A model generated the notes under the pieces. It ran no database searches. It had not been told where the DNA came from and saw only the letters and a list, made by a program, of their open reading frames with translations. A DNA stretch of 64,000 nucleotides from positions 310,001-374,000 of the forward strand of contig CAVRAZ010000003.1 of assembly GCA_963719135.1 (NCBI GenBank). Direction: 5' to 3'. This document shows positions 25,982 through 35,886 of this stretch, piece after piece. The stretch's first letter is position 1; each line of letters opens with the position of its first letter. The DNA is from CAVRAZ01 sp963719135 (lineage in GTDB: Bacteria > Pseudomonadota > Gammaproteobacteria > DSM-19610). A program made the translations under genes and the position numbers.

Positions 25982-26560
25982 TCATCCGTTCAGAAAATTT
26001 CTCAGCAAATCGTGGCCGTGCTCGGTGAGAATCGACTCCGGGTGGAACTGCACGCCCTCGACCGCCAGGGTCTTGTGGCGAACACCCATGATCTCATCGA
26101 TCTCGCCGCGATCGTTCCGCGTCCAGGCCGTGACCTCCAAACAGTCCGGCAGCGTGGCCTTTTCGATCACCAGGGAATGATAGCGGGTCGCTTCCAGCGG
26201 ATTGGGCAGCCCTTTGAACACGCCGACACCCTTGTGGTGGATCATCGAGGTCTTGCCGTGCATGATCCGCCCGGCATGCACGATGCGCCCGCCAAACGCC
26301 TGGCCGATGGCCTGATGCCCCAGGCAGACGCCGAGAATGGGAATCCTGCCGGCGAAGACCTTGATGGCGTCGACCGATACGCCGGCCTCGTTGGGCGTGC
26401 AGGGCCCCGGCGAGATAACGACCTGGGCGGGCGCCAAGCGCGCGATCTCCTCGACACCGATCTGATCGTTGCGGTACACGCCTACGTCCGCGCCGAGTTC
26501 GCCGAGGTACTGGACCAGGTTGTAGGTGAAGGAATCGTAGTTGTCGATCATCAGCAGCAT
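25982..26560 (-). CDS. trpG: Anthranilate synthase component II (glutamine amidotransferase)
   Basis: A 192-residue class I amidotransferase giving ammonia to TrpE. The nucleophile Cys lies in LGVCLGHQAIGQAFGG and the His-Glu pair in VQFHPESILTEHG. It is 9 bases downstream of trpE. In many bacteria the same subunit also serves PabB in folate synthesis. Confidence 0.95.
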   Translation of the reverse strand: MLLMIDNYDSFTYNLVQYLGELGADVGVYRNDQIGVEEIARLAPAQVVISPGPCTPNEAGVSVDAIKVFAGRIPILGVCLGHQAIGQAFGGRIVHAGRIMHGKTSMIHHKGVGVFKGLPNPLEATRYHSLVIEKATLPDCLEVTAWTRNDRGEIDEIMGVRHKTLAVEGVQFHPESILTEHGHDLLRNFLNG

Positions 26561-26569
26561 GGCGGCGTC

Positions 26570-28057
<1,488 letters not shown>

Positions 28058-28170
28058 GGCCGTCACCGTGGAAACAGTCGATAAGCAAAACGATCAACCA
28101 ACGCAAACCTTCAGGTTCGCCATCGCTTGACCTCTGTATATCGACCCGTTTCCTCGATGACGGACTTCAT

Positions 28171-28851
28171 TCAGGCGGCTTGTTCCAGTTCGGTCCTCAA
28201 GGCGGCGAGGTTCTCGATGACCAGGTCGGGCCGCGCGTCCCGGATGTCCTCGCCGTGGTTATAGCCGTAAGGCACACAGGCGACCATGAACCCGGCGGCG
28301 CGCGCCGCCTTCACGTCGTTCACCGAATCGCCGATCATCAGGGCGTCCCGCGGGGCAACTTTAAAGAACGCGGCGGCGTGCAGCAAGGGTGCCGGATGGG
28401 GTTTCTTGTACACCAGCGTGTCGCCGCTGACCACCAGGGCGAAGTCGTCGATCACGCCCATATCGGTCAGCAGCGGCAGGGTGAAGCGTGCCGCCTTGTT
28501 GGTCACGCACCCCAGCGCGTACCCGGCAGCCTTGAGGTAGTCCAGACCCTCGCGCACACCGGGATAGAGCACCGAGCGTTTGGACGTGTTGTCGGCATAG
28601 AGTTCGAGAAAGATTGGATACGCCCGCTCGAATTCGCGCTCGTCCGGCTCACCCTCGAGCCGGCCGATCAGCGCCCGGCGCACCAGGCGCTCGACGCCGT
28701 TGCCGACCCAGTCGCGCACCCTCGCCTCGCCCCACGGCTCGCGGCCCAGCCGGTGCATCATCTCGTCCACGCAAAAGGCCAGATCGGGCACGCTGTCGAC
28801 CAGCGTGCCGTCCACATCGATCAGGACCATCGCGGGCTTGCGAATGGCCAT
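28171..28851 (-). CDS. gph: Phosphoglycolate phosphatase
   Basis: A 226-residue HAD phosphatase. Motif I is LIDVDGTLVDSVPDLA with the nucleophile Asp, motif III/IV is MIGDSVNDVKAA, and a helical cap lies between. It removes phosphate from 2-phosphoglycolate formed in DNA end repair. Its start overlaps the rpe stop (TGATG). Confidence 0.93.
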   Translation of the reverse strand: MAIRKPAMVLIDVDGTLVDSVPDLAFCVDEMMHRLGREPWGEARVRDWVGNGVERLVRRALIGRLEGEPDEREFERAYPIFLELYADNTSKRSVLYPGVREGLDYLKAAGYALGCVTNKAARFTLPLLTDMGVIDDFALVVSGDTLVYKKPHPAPLLHAAAFFKVAPRDALMIGDSVNDVKAARAAGFMVACVPYGYNHGEDIRDARPDLVIENLAALRTELEQAA

Positions 28852-29549
28852 CAGGCCGCCTTTTTCGCCTTCGCCAGTTCGCCGCGCAGCGCGGCGATCA
28901 CGGAGTCGTAGCGGTGCGGGTCGCTGTCCTTGCCGGCGCCGAAGATGGCGGAACCGGCGACGAAGGTGTCGGCGCCCGCCTCGGCGACTGCGCGGATGTT
29001 GTCGACTTTCACGCCGCCGTCGACCTCCAGGCGCACGCTACGGCCGCTGCCGTCGATGATCTTGCGCACCTCGCGCAGCTTGTCCAGGACGTAGGGGATG
29101 AAACTTTGGCCGCCGAACCCCGGGTTGACCGACATGAGCAGCACCATGTCGACTTTGTCGATGGCCCACTTCAGATAGTCGAGCGGCGTCGCCGGATTGA
29201 ACACCAGACCCGACTTGCAGCCGTTGTCCCGGATCAGTTGCAACGTGCGATCGACGTGCTCGCTGGCCTCCGGGTGGAAGGTGATGTAGCTCGCACCGGC
29301 CTTGGCGAAGTCCGGCACCAGGGCGTCGACCGGCTTGATCATCAGATGCACGTCGATTTCGGCCTTGACCCCGTGTTTGCGCAGCGCGTCGCACACCAGC
29401 GGGCCGATGGTCAGGTTGGGCACATAGTGGTTGTCCATCACATCGAAGTGGACGATGTCCGCCCCGGCCTCGAGAACGTTGTCGACTTCCTCACCCAACC
29501 GCGCAAAGTCCGCGGAAAGAATCGACGGCGCAATTTTATAATCTGGCAT
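28851..29549 (-). CDS. rpe: Ribulose-phosphate 3-epimerase
   Basis: A 232-residue (beta/alpha)8 epimerase of the pentose phosphate pathway. Motifs: APSILSADFARLGEE, HFDVMDNHYVPNLTIGPLVC, LMSVNPGFGGQSFIP and EVDGGVKVDNI, with the metal-binding His/Asp residues. It heads the operon rpe-gph-trpE-trpG-trpD-trpC and is divergent from the DUF3530 gene. Confidence 0.96.
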   Translation of the reverse strand: MPDYKIAPSILSADFARLGEEVDNVLEAGADIVHFDVMDNHYVPNLTIGPLVCDALRKHGVKAEIDVHLMIKPVDALVPDFAKAGASYITFHPEASEHVDRTLQLIRDNGCKSGLVFNPATPLDYLKWAIDKVDMVLLMSVNPGFGGQSFIPYVLDKLREVRKIIDGSGRSVRLEVDGGVKVDNIRAVAEAGADTFVAGSAIFGAGKDSDPHRYDSVIAALRGELAKAKKAA

Positions 29550-29688
29550 AATCCTGACCTCTTGAAAGTTGAACCGGAGGACGTTTTCAGACGGGGCACT
29601 TTACCTGATAAACCCATTCATTTCAGCCCACCCCCCGCACGGGTCGGGGCGGCCGGCGGAACGCCCTGACGCGAGACCTGGACCACCG

Positions 29689-30486
29689 ATGCAAACTACA
29701 CATAACCTACTGTGCTGGTTACTTTTGTTGACCCTGCCGGCACTGGCTGCGGGGTCCGACCTGGAAAAGGAAAAGCGCTGGTCCGGGCAGCTCGTCGACG
29801 CGTTGCTGGTCGGCGAGGCGGTGACGCTCGACGCCGGCGGCACACAATTCCTGGGGCTATACACAGAGGCCGCGGTCGGCGGCGCCGAGCATGCGGCGAT
29901 CATCGCGCACGGCATCGGCGCGCATCCGGACTGGCCCGACGTGGTCTACCCGCTGCGCACCGAACTGCCCGCGCGCGGCTGGGCGACCCTGTCGATCCAG
30001 ATGCCGATACTGGCCAACGACGCGGCGGTGGACGATTACGCGCCGCTGTTCGATGAAGCGGTCCCGCGTTTCGATGCCGCCGTCAAATTTCTCAAGGACA
30101 AGGGCGCCGAAACGATCGTGTTGATCGGCCACAGCCTCGGCGGGGCCATGGGTGCCTACTATGTGGCGGCCGGCGGCAAGCCCATCGATGGCCTGATCGC
30201 CGTGGGACTGAGTGTCAACACGTCGAACGAAAAGATGAACAGTGCGCTTGCGCTCGAGAAGATCAAGCTACCCGTGCTCGACCTGTACGGCAGCCGCGAC
30301 CTGGACACCGTATTGACCTCGGTCGACGCGCGCGTGAAGGCCGCGCACAAGGCCGAAAACGCGGACTACCGGCAGCAGCGGATCGAAGGCGCCGACCACT
30401 TCTTCGCGGGCAGCGAAAGCGTCCTCGTGAATACGGTCTACGGCTGGCTGAAGAGCCACTTCGGTCCGGACAAGCCTGCACCCTGA
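29689..30486 (+). CDS. Exported alpha/beta-hydrolase-like protein (DUF3530 type)
   Basis: A 265-residue protein with a signal peptide (TTHNLLCWLLLLTLPALAAG, residues 2-21). The nucleophile elbow GHSLGGAMGAYY lies near residue 150, and late Asp and His candidates are in LYGSRDLDTV and EGADHFFAGS. The layout fits DUF3530 proteins, which are alpha/beta hydrolases without a known substrate. The ATG at 29689 is chosen because the signal peptide starts there. It is followed 41 bases later by a CopD-like gene. Confidence 0.75.
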   Translation: MQTTHNLLCWLLLLTLPALAAGSDLEKEKRWSGQLVDALLVGEAVTLDAGGTQFLGLYTEAAVGGAEHAAIIAHGIGAHPDWPDVVYPLRTELPARGWATLSIQMPILANDAAVDDYAPLFDEAVPRFDAAVKFLKDKGAETIVLIGHSLGGAMGAYYVAAGGKPIDGLIAVGLSVNTSNEKMNSALALEKIKLPVLDLYGSRDLDTVLTSVDARVKAAHKAENADYRQQRIEGADHFFAGSESVLVNTVYGWLKSHFGPDKPAP

Positions 30487-30527
30487 CGCCGGACAACGAA
30501 AATCGCCAAACAACAAGGAATCAGACT

Positions 30528-30983
30528 ATGCCATTTGCGATCACGTTACACATACTGTCGGCCGCACTCTGGGTGGGCGGCATGTTCTTCGCCTACATGG
30601 CGCTGCGCCCGGCCGCTGCGCAACTGCTCGATCCGCCGCAGCGGATGCCGCTGTGGGTGGCCGCGTTCAAGCGTTTCTTTCCCTGGGTGTGGCTGTTCGT
30701 CGCGCTGTTGCCGGCGACCGGTTACTGGATGATCTTTGCGTTTTTCGGCGGCATGGGTTCCGTGGGCTTGCACGTTCACCTGATGCAGGGCCTGGGGTGG
30801 GTGATGATCCTCTTGTATATGCACCTTTATTTCGCCCCCTTCCGGCGCCTGAAAGAGGCTGTCGTCATCGGCGACTGGCCCGCGGCCGGCAGGCGACTCA
30901 ATCAGATCCGCTTCATCGTCGGTACCAACCTGCTGCTCGGTATCCTGGTAATCGCCATCGGCGCCGGGGGGCGTCACTGGTGA
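30528..30983 (+). CDS. CopD-like small integral membrane protein
   Basis: A 151-residue protein with four predicted membrane segments (about 3-25, 50-72, 80-100, 128-148) and conserved His residues in LHILSAALWVGGMFF and LHVHLMQGLGW. This resembles the CopD/YcnJ family and other small heme-binding four-helix membrane proteins. Function is not shown by the sequence. A clean AAGGA ribosome-binding site precedes the ATG. Confidence 0.75.
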   Translation: MPFAITLHILSAALWVGGMFFAYMALRPAAAQLLDPPQRMPLWVAAFKRFFPWVWLFVALLPATGYWMIFAFFGGMGSVGLHVHLMQGLGWVMILLYMHLYFAPFRRLKEAVVIGDWPAAGRRLNQIRFIVGTNLLLGILVIAIGAGGRHW

Positions 30984-31356
30984 AGCGCAGAACCTCTTGA
31001 CTGTCGGGCCCGGCGGCCCCTGCGCCCCTGACGCAGGCTCGGGTGAGTCCGTCGACCTCTGACGATCGCCGGGCACCCACGCACGCACTGCGTCGTTCGC
31101 ACTACTTCCATATTACATTCAAAGTCGGCTGAAAAACCCGGTTCGAACGGTATCGCTTGCAACGCAGCCGGGCGAGCCGCAGGCATTTCGCAGCACCTGG
31201 GCCGGCCGCGCGCAAATCAATCAGGCAAGCGCCGATCGGAGTCTGAAACCTCATCCCGGCGTGTTCGGCATCCCGGACATTGAACCACCGGGATTCCGGC
31301 TATCGCCGGAATGGCGACCTCAGTAACGCTTGTCTAAGTTCCTCCGCCGCCGGGTC
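30984..31356. other. Gene-free stretch with a REP-like half-site
   Basis: No supported coding region. A single copy of the GATTCCGGCTATCGCCGGAA palindrome, related to the REP-like pair at 7934-8010, is at about 31290-31317. The rest is unrecognised. Confidence 0.5.
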
Positions 31357-31382
31357 GCTACGGTTTGTAACCAAACCGTAGC
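31357..31382 (+). promoter_or_regulatory. Perfect 11-bp inverted repeat just upstream of the LapG-like gene
   Basis: GCTACGGTTTG and CAAACCGTAGC are separated by TAAC. The repeat ends 4 bases before the AGGAGGA ribosome-binding site of the next gene. It could be an operator or an mRNA hairpin controlling translation; it has no T run, so it is not a normal terminator. Confidence 0.5.
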
Positions 31383-31397
31383 AAAGCAGGAGGATCC

Positions 31398-32042
31398 GTG
31401 CCCGGCACCTACCCCAAGCGGCGAATGCTCGCGCTGCTGCCGCTCCTCGCAAGCTGCCTGCCGCTCGACTTCGCCGCGGCCGGTTCGCAAGTAACCTGGG
31501 AAACCCTGGTCGCCAGCACCCGCTCTCCCGTGCTTTCCGATACCCTGGACAAAGTCAACCGCAGGGTGAACGCGTTCAGGGCGATCGGCGACCGCGAAAA
31601 CTGGCGGCAGGCGGATTACTGGGCGACGCCCCGGGAGCTGCTCAGCCGCGGCGCGGGAGACTGCGAAGACTTCGCCATCGCGAAATATTTCCTGCTCCGC
31701 GCCGATGGCGTCCCGCCCGGCGCGCTGCGGCTGATGTTCGCCCGCGTCTACAGTCCGCGTCAAATGAAGATCGAAGCGCATCTGGTGCTGTTGTACCGGC
31801 CGGCCGGTGCCGCGGAGCCGCTGGTCCTGGATAACCTGCGCGACGACATCGTCAAGTTGAGCGACCGTCGCGACCTGTTGCCCAGAGCCGGATTCGACAC
31901 CGACAATTACTGGGCCTACCTGAACGGCGAGTGGCTGCTTTCGCAGCCCGCATCCGATATGATCGCCTGGCACCGGCTCATGGAACGCTGGAACCGGCAA
32001 CTGGCGTCCAACCAGGTGGCGGCGGCGGTAACCGGCCGATAG
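31398..32042 (+). CDS. Periplasmic transglutaminase-like cysteine peptidase (LapG/BTLCP family)
   Basis: A 214-residue protein starting at GTG 31398 with a strong AGGAGGA site. A signal peptide (MLALLPLLASCLPLDFAAAG) is followed by a BTLCP (DUF920) domain. The catalytic triad is visible: Cys in RGAGDCEDFAIAKY, His in KIEAHLVLLY and Asp in LVLDNLRDD. LapG proteases of this family cut the N-terminus of large adhesins such as LapA and are held by the c-di-GMP receptor LapD; neither LapA nor LapD is in this window. The C-terminal YWAYLNGEWLLS motif is also typical. Confidence 0.85.
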   Translation: MPGTYPKRRMLALLPLLASCLPLDFAAAGSQVTWETLVASTRSPVLSDTLDKVNRRVNAFRAIGDRENWRQADYWATPRELLSRGAGDCEDFAIAKYFLLRADGVPPGALRLMFARVYSPRQMKIEAHLVLLYRPAGAAEPLVLDNLRDDIVKLSDRRDLLPRAGFDTDNYWAYLNGEWLLSQPASDMIAWHRLMERWNRQLASNQVAAAVTGR

Positions 32043-32210
32043 CGGTCGTTGCCCGCCGCCCCGCCATCAGAAAAGCGTCCGGTCTTGCCGCCGTACGATG
32101 GCATCGCGGACCGTCACACGGCCGTCACTCAACCTATTTATCTTGGGCTGTCGAAGCATGGCCCGCCCGCAGTCGGGTGGTTTGTGTCGCACTCCGGGTC
32201 CGGTAGTCCA

Positions 32211-32813
32211 ATGCCAAAACGATTTCTGCGCCGTTATCTGCCCGACCGCAAGGCGACCGGCGGCCACTGGCTGCTAAAACGGCTTCAAAACCACCTGCAT
32301 CACCCGCGCCTCCGGCATCTGAACTGGCGTTCCGTGGCCGGCGCGACGGCGCTGGGCATGTTCGTCGCCTTCCTGCCGATTCCGTTGCAGATGGTGGCGG
32401 TCAGCCTCGGCGCCGTCGCGTTCCGGGTGAATCTGCCGCTTTCGCTCTCGCTGATTTTTATCACCAACCCGTTCACGATGGGGCCGGTCTTCTACTTCTG
32501 TTACCGTTTGGGCACCTGGCTGACGGGTTACCAGGCGCTTTCGCTTTCCACCGGACGACCCCTGCTGCCGCAACTGGTGGAGCAACTCGACCGGCTCTGG
32601 CTTCCGCTGTGGACCGGCAGCCTGGTGGTCGGTGGTACGTTGGCGCTGCTTGCCTACAGCCTGGTGCGCATCGCCTGGTGCATCCACATCCTCAACCGGC
32701 GCGGCGAACTCGCGCGCCGGCTGTCGACCGGCACAAGGGCTAGCCCGAAACGCTGTGTTGCGGACCGCTATCCGCTCATTGAAAAACATTCATGCGGCAC
32801 GATCCGGCGTTGA
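32211..32813 (+). CDS. DUF2062 membrane protein
   Basis: A 200-residue protein. The DUF2062 core is clear: ALGMFVAFLPIPLQMVAVSL, LPLSLSLIFITNPFTMGPVF and the final membrane segment near residues 130-155 (VGGTLALLAYSLVRIAW). Function is unknown for the family. The ATG at 32211 (MPKRFLRRYLPDRK) is the usual start. The last residues (HSCGTIRR) come from the dispersed repeat beginning at 32789, so the original C-terminus may have been replaced. Confidence 0.82.
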   Translation: MPKRFLRRYLPDRKATGGHWLLKRLQNHLHHPRLRHLNWRSVAGATALGMFVAFLPIPLQMVAVSLGAVAFRVNLPLSLSLIFITNPFTMGPVFYFCYRLGTWLTGYQALSLSTGRPLLPQLVEQLDRLWLPLWTGSLVVGGTLALLAYSLVRIAWCIHILNRRGELARRLSTGTRASPKRCVADRYPLIEKHSCGTIRR

Positions 32814-32915
32814 AGGCCGGCTCAAGATGTTCCTATACCGCCCGTACTCTGCGCTTTTTGCGGGTCATCGCCTTGTCTCGCGCTCGCCTGAACCTCGTTC
32901 AACAGGGTGCTATCG
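32789..32915 (+). repeat. Dispersed ~120-bp repeat, copy 2
   Basis: It begins TCATGCGGCACGATCCGGCG, continues GGCTCAAGATGTTCC, GCGCTTTTTGCGGGTCATCG, TCTCGCGCTCGCCTGAA, and ends CAACAGGGTGCTATC. It matches copy 1 (4863-4985, opposite strand) at both ends and in the GCGCTTTTT core. It overlaps the last codons of the DUF2062 gene and the stop of the coiled-coil gene. Confidence 0.75.
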
Positions 32916-33554
32916 CGCGGCATCCGTGTCCTGGTCAACCGCACTCATCTCGGGCTTTGTCGTGTGCAGGTCCTCAAGGCGGTATTGGTATTCCTGAACG
33001 AGGTTCTCGACCTTTACCGACGCAATGCCCGTGACCGGTTCGCGCTGCGACAACGCGTCCCAGACGCCTTTGTTCTTGTAAGCCTGCAGCAGGTCGGTGT
33101 TGGCCTTGTACAATCCTTCGTTCTTGCTGCGGCAATCCGCAATCCAGGACTCGCGTTCGACCACCGCGTTTCTGAGCAGCCGGATATCGGCGCGCGCCAC
33201 GCCGATTTCGTTCCGGTACGTCTCCTGCAGGTTGCCCAGGCGCTCGCTGTCGTCGCGCACGCGCCCCACCAACGCCGAGTTGCGCTCACGCATCTGGTCG
33301 CCCTGCTGCTCGCTTTGCGACAACTTGCTTCGCGTACCATCAAGTTCCGCCTGGGCCTTTTTCAGCTCCTCCGCCAGACGCTGATTCTCCTTTTCCAGCA
33401 GCGACTTCTCGCGCGCCAGGCGCTGCAGCATCTGCTGCGCCTGGCGCAACGCCTGATCACCCGCGTCGCGCGGCGTCGCCGCCTCGACATTGATTGCGCC
33501 GGAGAGCATCAGCAGTGCCGGTAGCAACGCGCTACAAAACCTAGCTGCATTCAT
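32910..33554 (-). CDS. Periplasmic coiled-coil protein, unknown function
   Basis: A 214-residue protein with a signal peptide (NAARFCSALLPALLMLSGAI, cut after NVEA) and then a long coiled coil (residues about 30-120, heptads of L/E/K/Q), followed by a less regular tail with one Cys (WIADCRSKNEGL). The ATG at 33554 has GAGG 8 bases upstream. It lies just downstream, on the same strand, of remnants of an outer-membrane porin, and proteins of this type are often paired with such porins; that pairing is an inference. I do not recognise a named family. Confidence 0.7.
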   Translation of the reverse strand: MNAARFCSALLPALLMLSGAINVEAATPRDAGDQALRQAQQMLQRLAREKSLLEKENQRLAEELKKAQAELDGTRSKLSQSEQQGDQMRERNSALVGRVRDDSERLGNLQETYRNEIGVARADIRLLRNAVVERESWIADCRSKNEGLYKANTDLLQAYKNKGVWDALSQREPVTGIASVKVENLVQEYQYRLEDLHTTKPEMSAVDQDTDAAR

Positions 33555-33638
33555 GACTTGTACCTCGTTTGATCCGCATTGCCCCCGCAACAACACGCCG
33601 GACGCGCACCTGCCGGTCCGTGCCGCAGGCCCGCATCC

Positions 33639-34129
33639 TCAGAATCTGGAATTCAGGTCGAGCTGCAGCACGTCGATGCCAAGCCGCGCGCGACCACTCC
33701 CCAACGCAGGACGGTCAATCTCCTCCGCGCTCATGTATCGGGCGGTCAGATAGGTATTGTCGGTCAACCCATAGGCACCGCCGAGAATCCAGCCCTGGGT
33801 ATTAGTGCCGCCCAGGCGGAAGTCCGAATCCGTGAACGCGTCGAGCACCGCATCGCGTTCCAGATACCGGTAGGCCAGGAACGCCTGCCAGTTGCTGCGG
33901 ATCAGCGTGCTGGGCCAACCGACGGTGAGTTTGAGCTGTAACCCTTGTTCTGCTTGTCGGACGGATCCGCGGTAAACAGTGAGCTGTCCACGAACATGGC
34001 GCTCCCGTTCAGGCGCTGGCGGATGGCGCTGGCGGATGGCGCTGGCGTCATACCCGATGTTGAGAACGTAGTCGCCGCTCAGTATGAAGTGCGTCGGCGC
34101 GAACTTCGCCAGATCGAATCCGCCTGGAC
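33639..34129 (-). pseudogene. Remnant of a putative outer-membrane porin (Porin_5-like), N-terminus lost and two frameshifts
   Basis: Read on the minus strand with frame changes, the C-terminal 150 or so residues of a beta-barrel can be rebuilt: GGFDLAKFAPTHFILSGDYV, LNIGYDASAIRQRLNGSAMF, then LKLTVGWPSTLIRSNWQAFL, and the last strands LDAFTDSDFRLGGTNTQGW to LDLNSRF with terminal Phe. A 13-bp tandem duplication (GCCAGCGCCATCC, about 34015-34045) breaks the frame once, and a single-base change near 33935-33950 breaks it again. Upstream of about 34129 the frame meets two TGA stops and homology ends, so the N-terminal half is missing. Confidence 0.7.
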
Positions 34130-34381
34130 GCGATCATCAATGCCGGCGAAGACGACGTCGACGGCGTACAGCGCGACGACATCGAATTGCTGGCCATGCA
34201 CAGCACGTTGCCGACGTACCTGAAGATGCGTCTGGAAAAACTGCTTGGTGAACCGGTCAGCGACCAGGAAGTCGCGCCGCGGCTGAGAGCCTACCTGTAC
34301 GAGAAATACGGCCACGGCCTGGTTCAGGAAAACTGCCCGCCGACCAGCGGGAGCACGCGGGCGAACGACACAATCATGTGA
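34087..34381 (+). pseudogene. Probable 3' fragment of an unknown gene
   Basis: An open frame with no ATG at its beginning encodes RLDAIINAGEDDVDGVQRDD and later LLAMHSTLPTYLKMRLEKLL and RAYLYEKYGHGLVQEN, ending at a TGA at 34379-34381. Its start coincides with the break in the porin remnant on the other strand (about 34129), suggesting a rearrangement joined two partial genes. I do not recognise the protein. A short TTG-initiated product from about 34187 cannot be excluded. Confidence 0.4.
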
Positions 34382-34397
34382 CAATCGGAGGAAATTT

Positions 34398-35111
34398 ATG
34401 GAGAGTTACAAAAAGGCACTGGCCCTGGCGCTCGCACTGCTGACCGGTGCTCTTGCGACGCCCTGGGCACAGGCGTCTTACCTGCACGTCCGCCCGGCGG
34501 TCGCCGGCGCAGCGGCGTCGGAGGACGAGCATCGGCGCACGCCCTGGCACGAAGAACGGGAACATGGCACGTACCGGGGGAACACGTCAGCCGCGTCAGG
34601 CTACGGCGACGACGGTCGGCACTGCAAGTACGACGCAAATGCGGGCGTGGTCTACGAAGACGTGGAAATGGTGATGACCGAAACGCACTTCACCGACTGG
34701 TTCTACATCGGCGAGGCGGGCACCTATGAGGGCACGTTGACCGATTTTTCGTTCCCTGCGTCCTTTTCGGCCATCGGTCTGTCAATCGGCACCAGCTCCG
34801 AATTGCTGGCAAAGATAGAAGGCCCGGGAACCTTCGCTTTCGACGCTGAGCCGGGCAGGTATTTCCTGAGCCTGTTCGCCAAGACCGACGAAGTAGCGAT
34901 GTTCGGACAGTACGGCATCAAGATCGTCGCGTCGTCGGACGGAAACTCGCCTGTACCCCTGCCGTCCGGCGTGTTCCTGTTCGGTTCGGTTCGGGTCTGC
35001 TCGGCATGGCCGGCGTCGCACGATCCCGTCAGGACAAAACCCGATCGAAGGATCCGGAGCGCCCGGATTCCGGGCGCTCACCCTTGCCGCGCTTGCATCA
35101 CCAGCTCATAG
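34398..35111 (+). CDS. Exported VPLPA-CTERM-type protein with a frameshifted sorting signal
   Basis: As it stands, 237 residues. A signal peptide (ESYKKALALALALLTGALAT, cut near WAQA) precedes a beta-rich domain with TDWFYIGEAGTYEGTLTDF and ELLAKIEGPGTFAFDAEPGR. Near the end comes NSPVPLPSGVFLFGS, the start of a VPLPA/PEP-CTERM exosortase signal. The present frame then leaves the pattern (VRVCSAWPAS), but another frame continues GSGLLGMAGVARSRQ, exactly what the signal requires. Three tandem copies of GGTTC at about 34981-34996 account for the shift. The corrected frame lacks a prompt stop and runs on into djlA antisense. A good ribosome-binding site (GGAGG) precedes the ATG. Confidence 0.7.
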   Translation: MESYKKALALALALLTGALATPWAQASYLHVRPAVAGAAASEDEHRRTPWHEEREHGTYRGNTSAASGYGDDGRHCKYDANAGVVYEDVEMVMTETHFTDWFYIGEAGTYEGTLTDFSFPASFSAIGLSIGTSSELLAKIEGPGTFAFDAEPGRYFLSLFAKTDEVAMFGQYGIKIVASSDGNSPVPLPSGVFLFGSVRVCSAWPASHDPVRTKPDRRIRSARIPGAHPCRACITSS

Positions 35112-35878
35112 GCTTTCTTGATTTCCTGCGTCTTTTCGGTTGCCAGCCTGATCATTTCTTCGGGAAGACCCTTTGAGACAAGTTTGTCGGGATGATGGCG
35201 GTTCATCAGGCGCCGATAGGCCTTCTTCACGTCCGCGTCGGAACTCTCGCGGGACACGCCGAGCAGGTCGTAGGCCTGGCTGAGAGCGCCACGGCCGCTG
35301 GGGGCGGCGCGCGCGCCGGCGCCTTCGCCGAATCGCGCGGCATTCCGCACCAGCGCCTCGAGTTGCGCAAACTCGAGTGCGCTGAATCCGAATGCGGTCC
35401 TGACCTGCTCCAGCACGTGCCGCTCGCCCGCGTGCAGCGTGCCGTCGGCATAGGCCGCCTGCAGCAGAATCTCGAGAAACATCTGCATCAGCAGACGCCG
35501 CCGGTGACATTCGCGGCGGAACTGAATGAGCACGTCATCGAGCTGGAAGTCCGGCTGCTTGCCCTCGTCGAACAGGCGGATCGCGACCTTGCGCATGTCG
35601 GCATCGAGCTTCATATGCTGCATGAGTTCGCGCGCCATGCGGATCTCGGTTTCCGACACCCTGCCGTCGGCCTTGGCGAGATGCCCGAGCACGGAAAACA
35701 GCGCAGTGAAGAACGCAGTCTGAACGCGCTCCTGCGCGCCGGGCTGAAACGGATTCGGCGTGACGTCCCGCAAGCCTTTGTCGAACTGATGGCCGAACGC
35801 CGCGCCCAGCAGAGCACCGAGCGGACCACCGACCAGGTAACCAAACGCGCCGCCGAGCAGCTTACCCCACCAGGCCAC
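35078..35878 (-). CDS. djlA: Co-chaperone DjlA
   Basis: A 266-residue protein with an N-terminal Gly-rich membrane anchor (AFGYLVGGPLGALLGAAFGH, residues 10-29), a TerB-like central domain (residues about 55-170, KADGRVSETEIRMARELM) and a C-terminal J domain (about 200-266) with the HPD motif in NRHHPDKLVSKGL. It stimulates DnaK at the inner membrane. Its C-terminus overlaps the end of the VPLPA-CTERM gene on the opposite strand by 34 bases. Confidence 0.93.
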   Translation of the reverse strand: MAWWGKLLGGAFGYLVGGPLGALLGAAFGHQFDKGLRDVTPNPFQPGAQERVQTAFFTALFSVLGHLAKADGRVSETEIRMARELMQHMKLDADMRKVAIRLFDEGKQPDFQLDDVLIQFRRECHRRRLLMQMFLEILLQAAYADGTLHAGERHVLEQVRTAFGFSALEFAQLEALVRNAARFGEGAGARAAPSGRGALSQAYDLLGVSRESSDADVKKAYRRLMNRHHPDKLVSKGLPEEMIRLATEKTQEIKKAYELVMQARQG

Positions 35879-35886
35879 AGGTCACC

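Noticed and set aside
28067..28170. trp leader peptide and attenuator before trpE
   Set aside because: A short ATG frame exists but has no tryptophan codons, and no terminator/antiterminator pair was seen.
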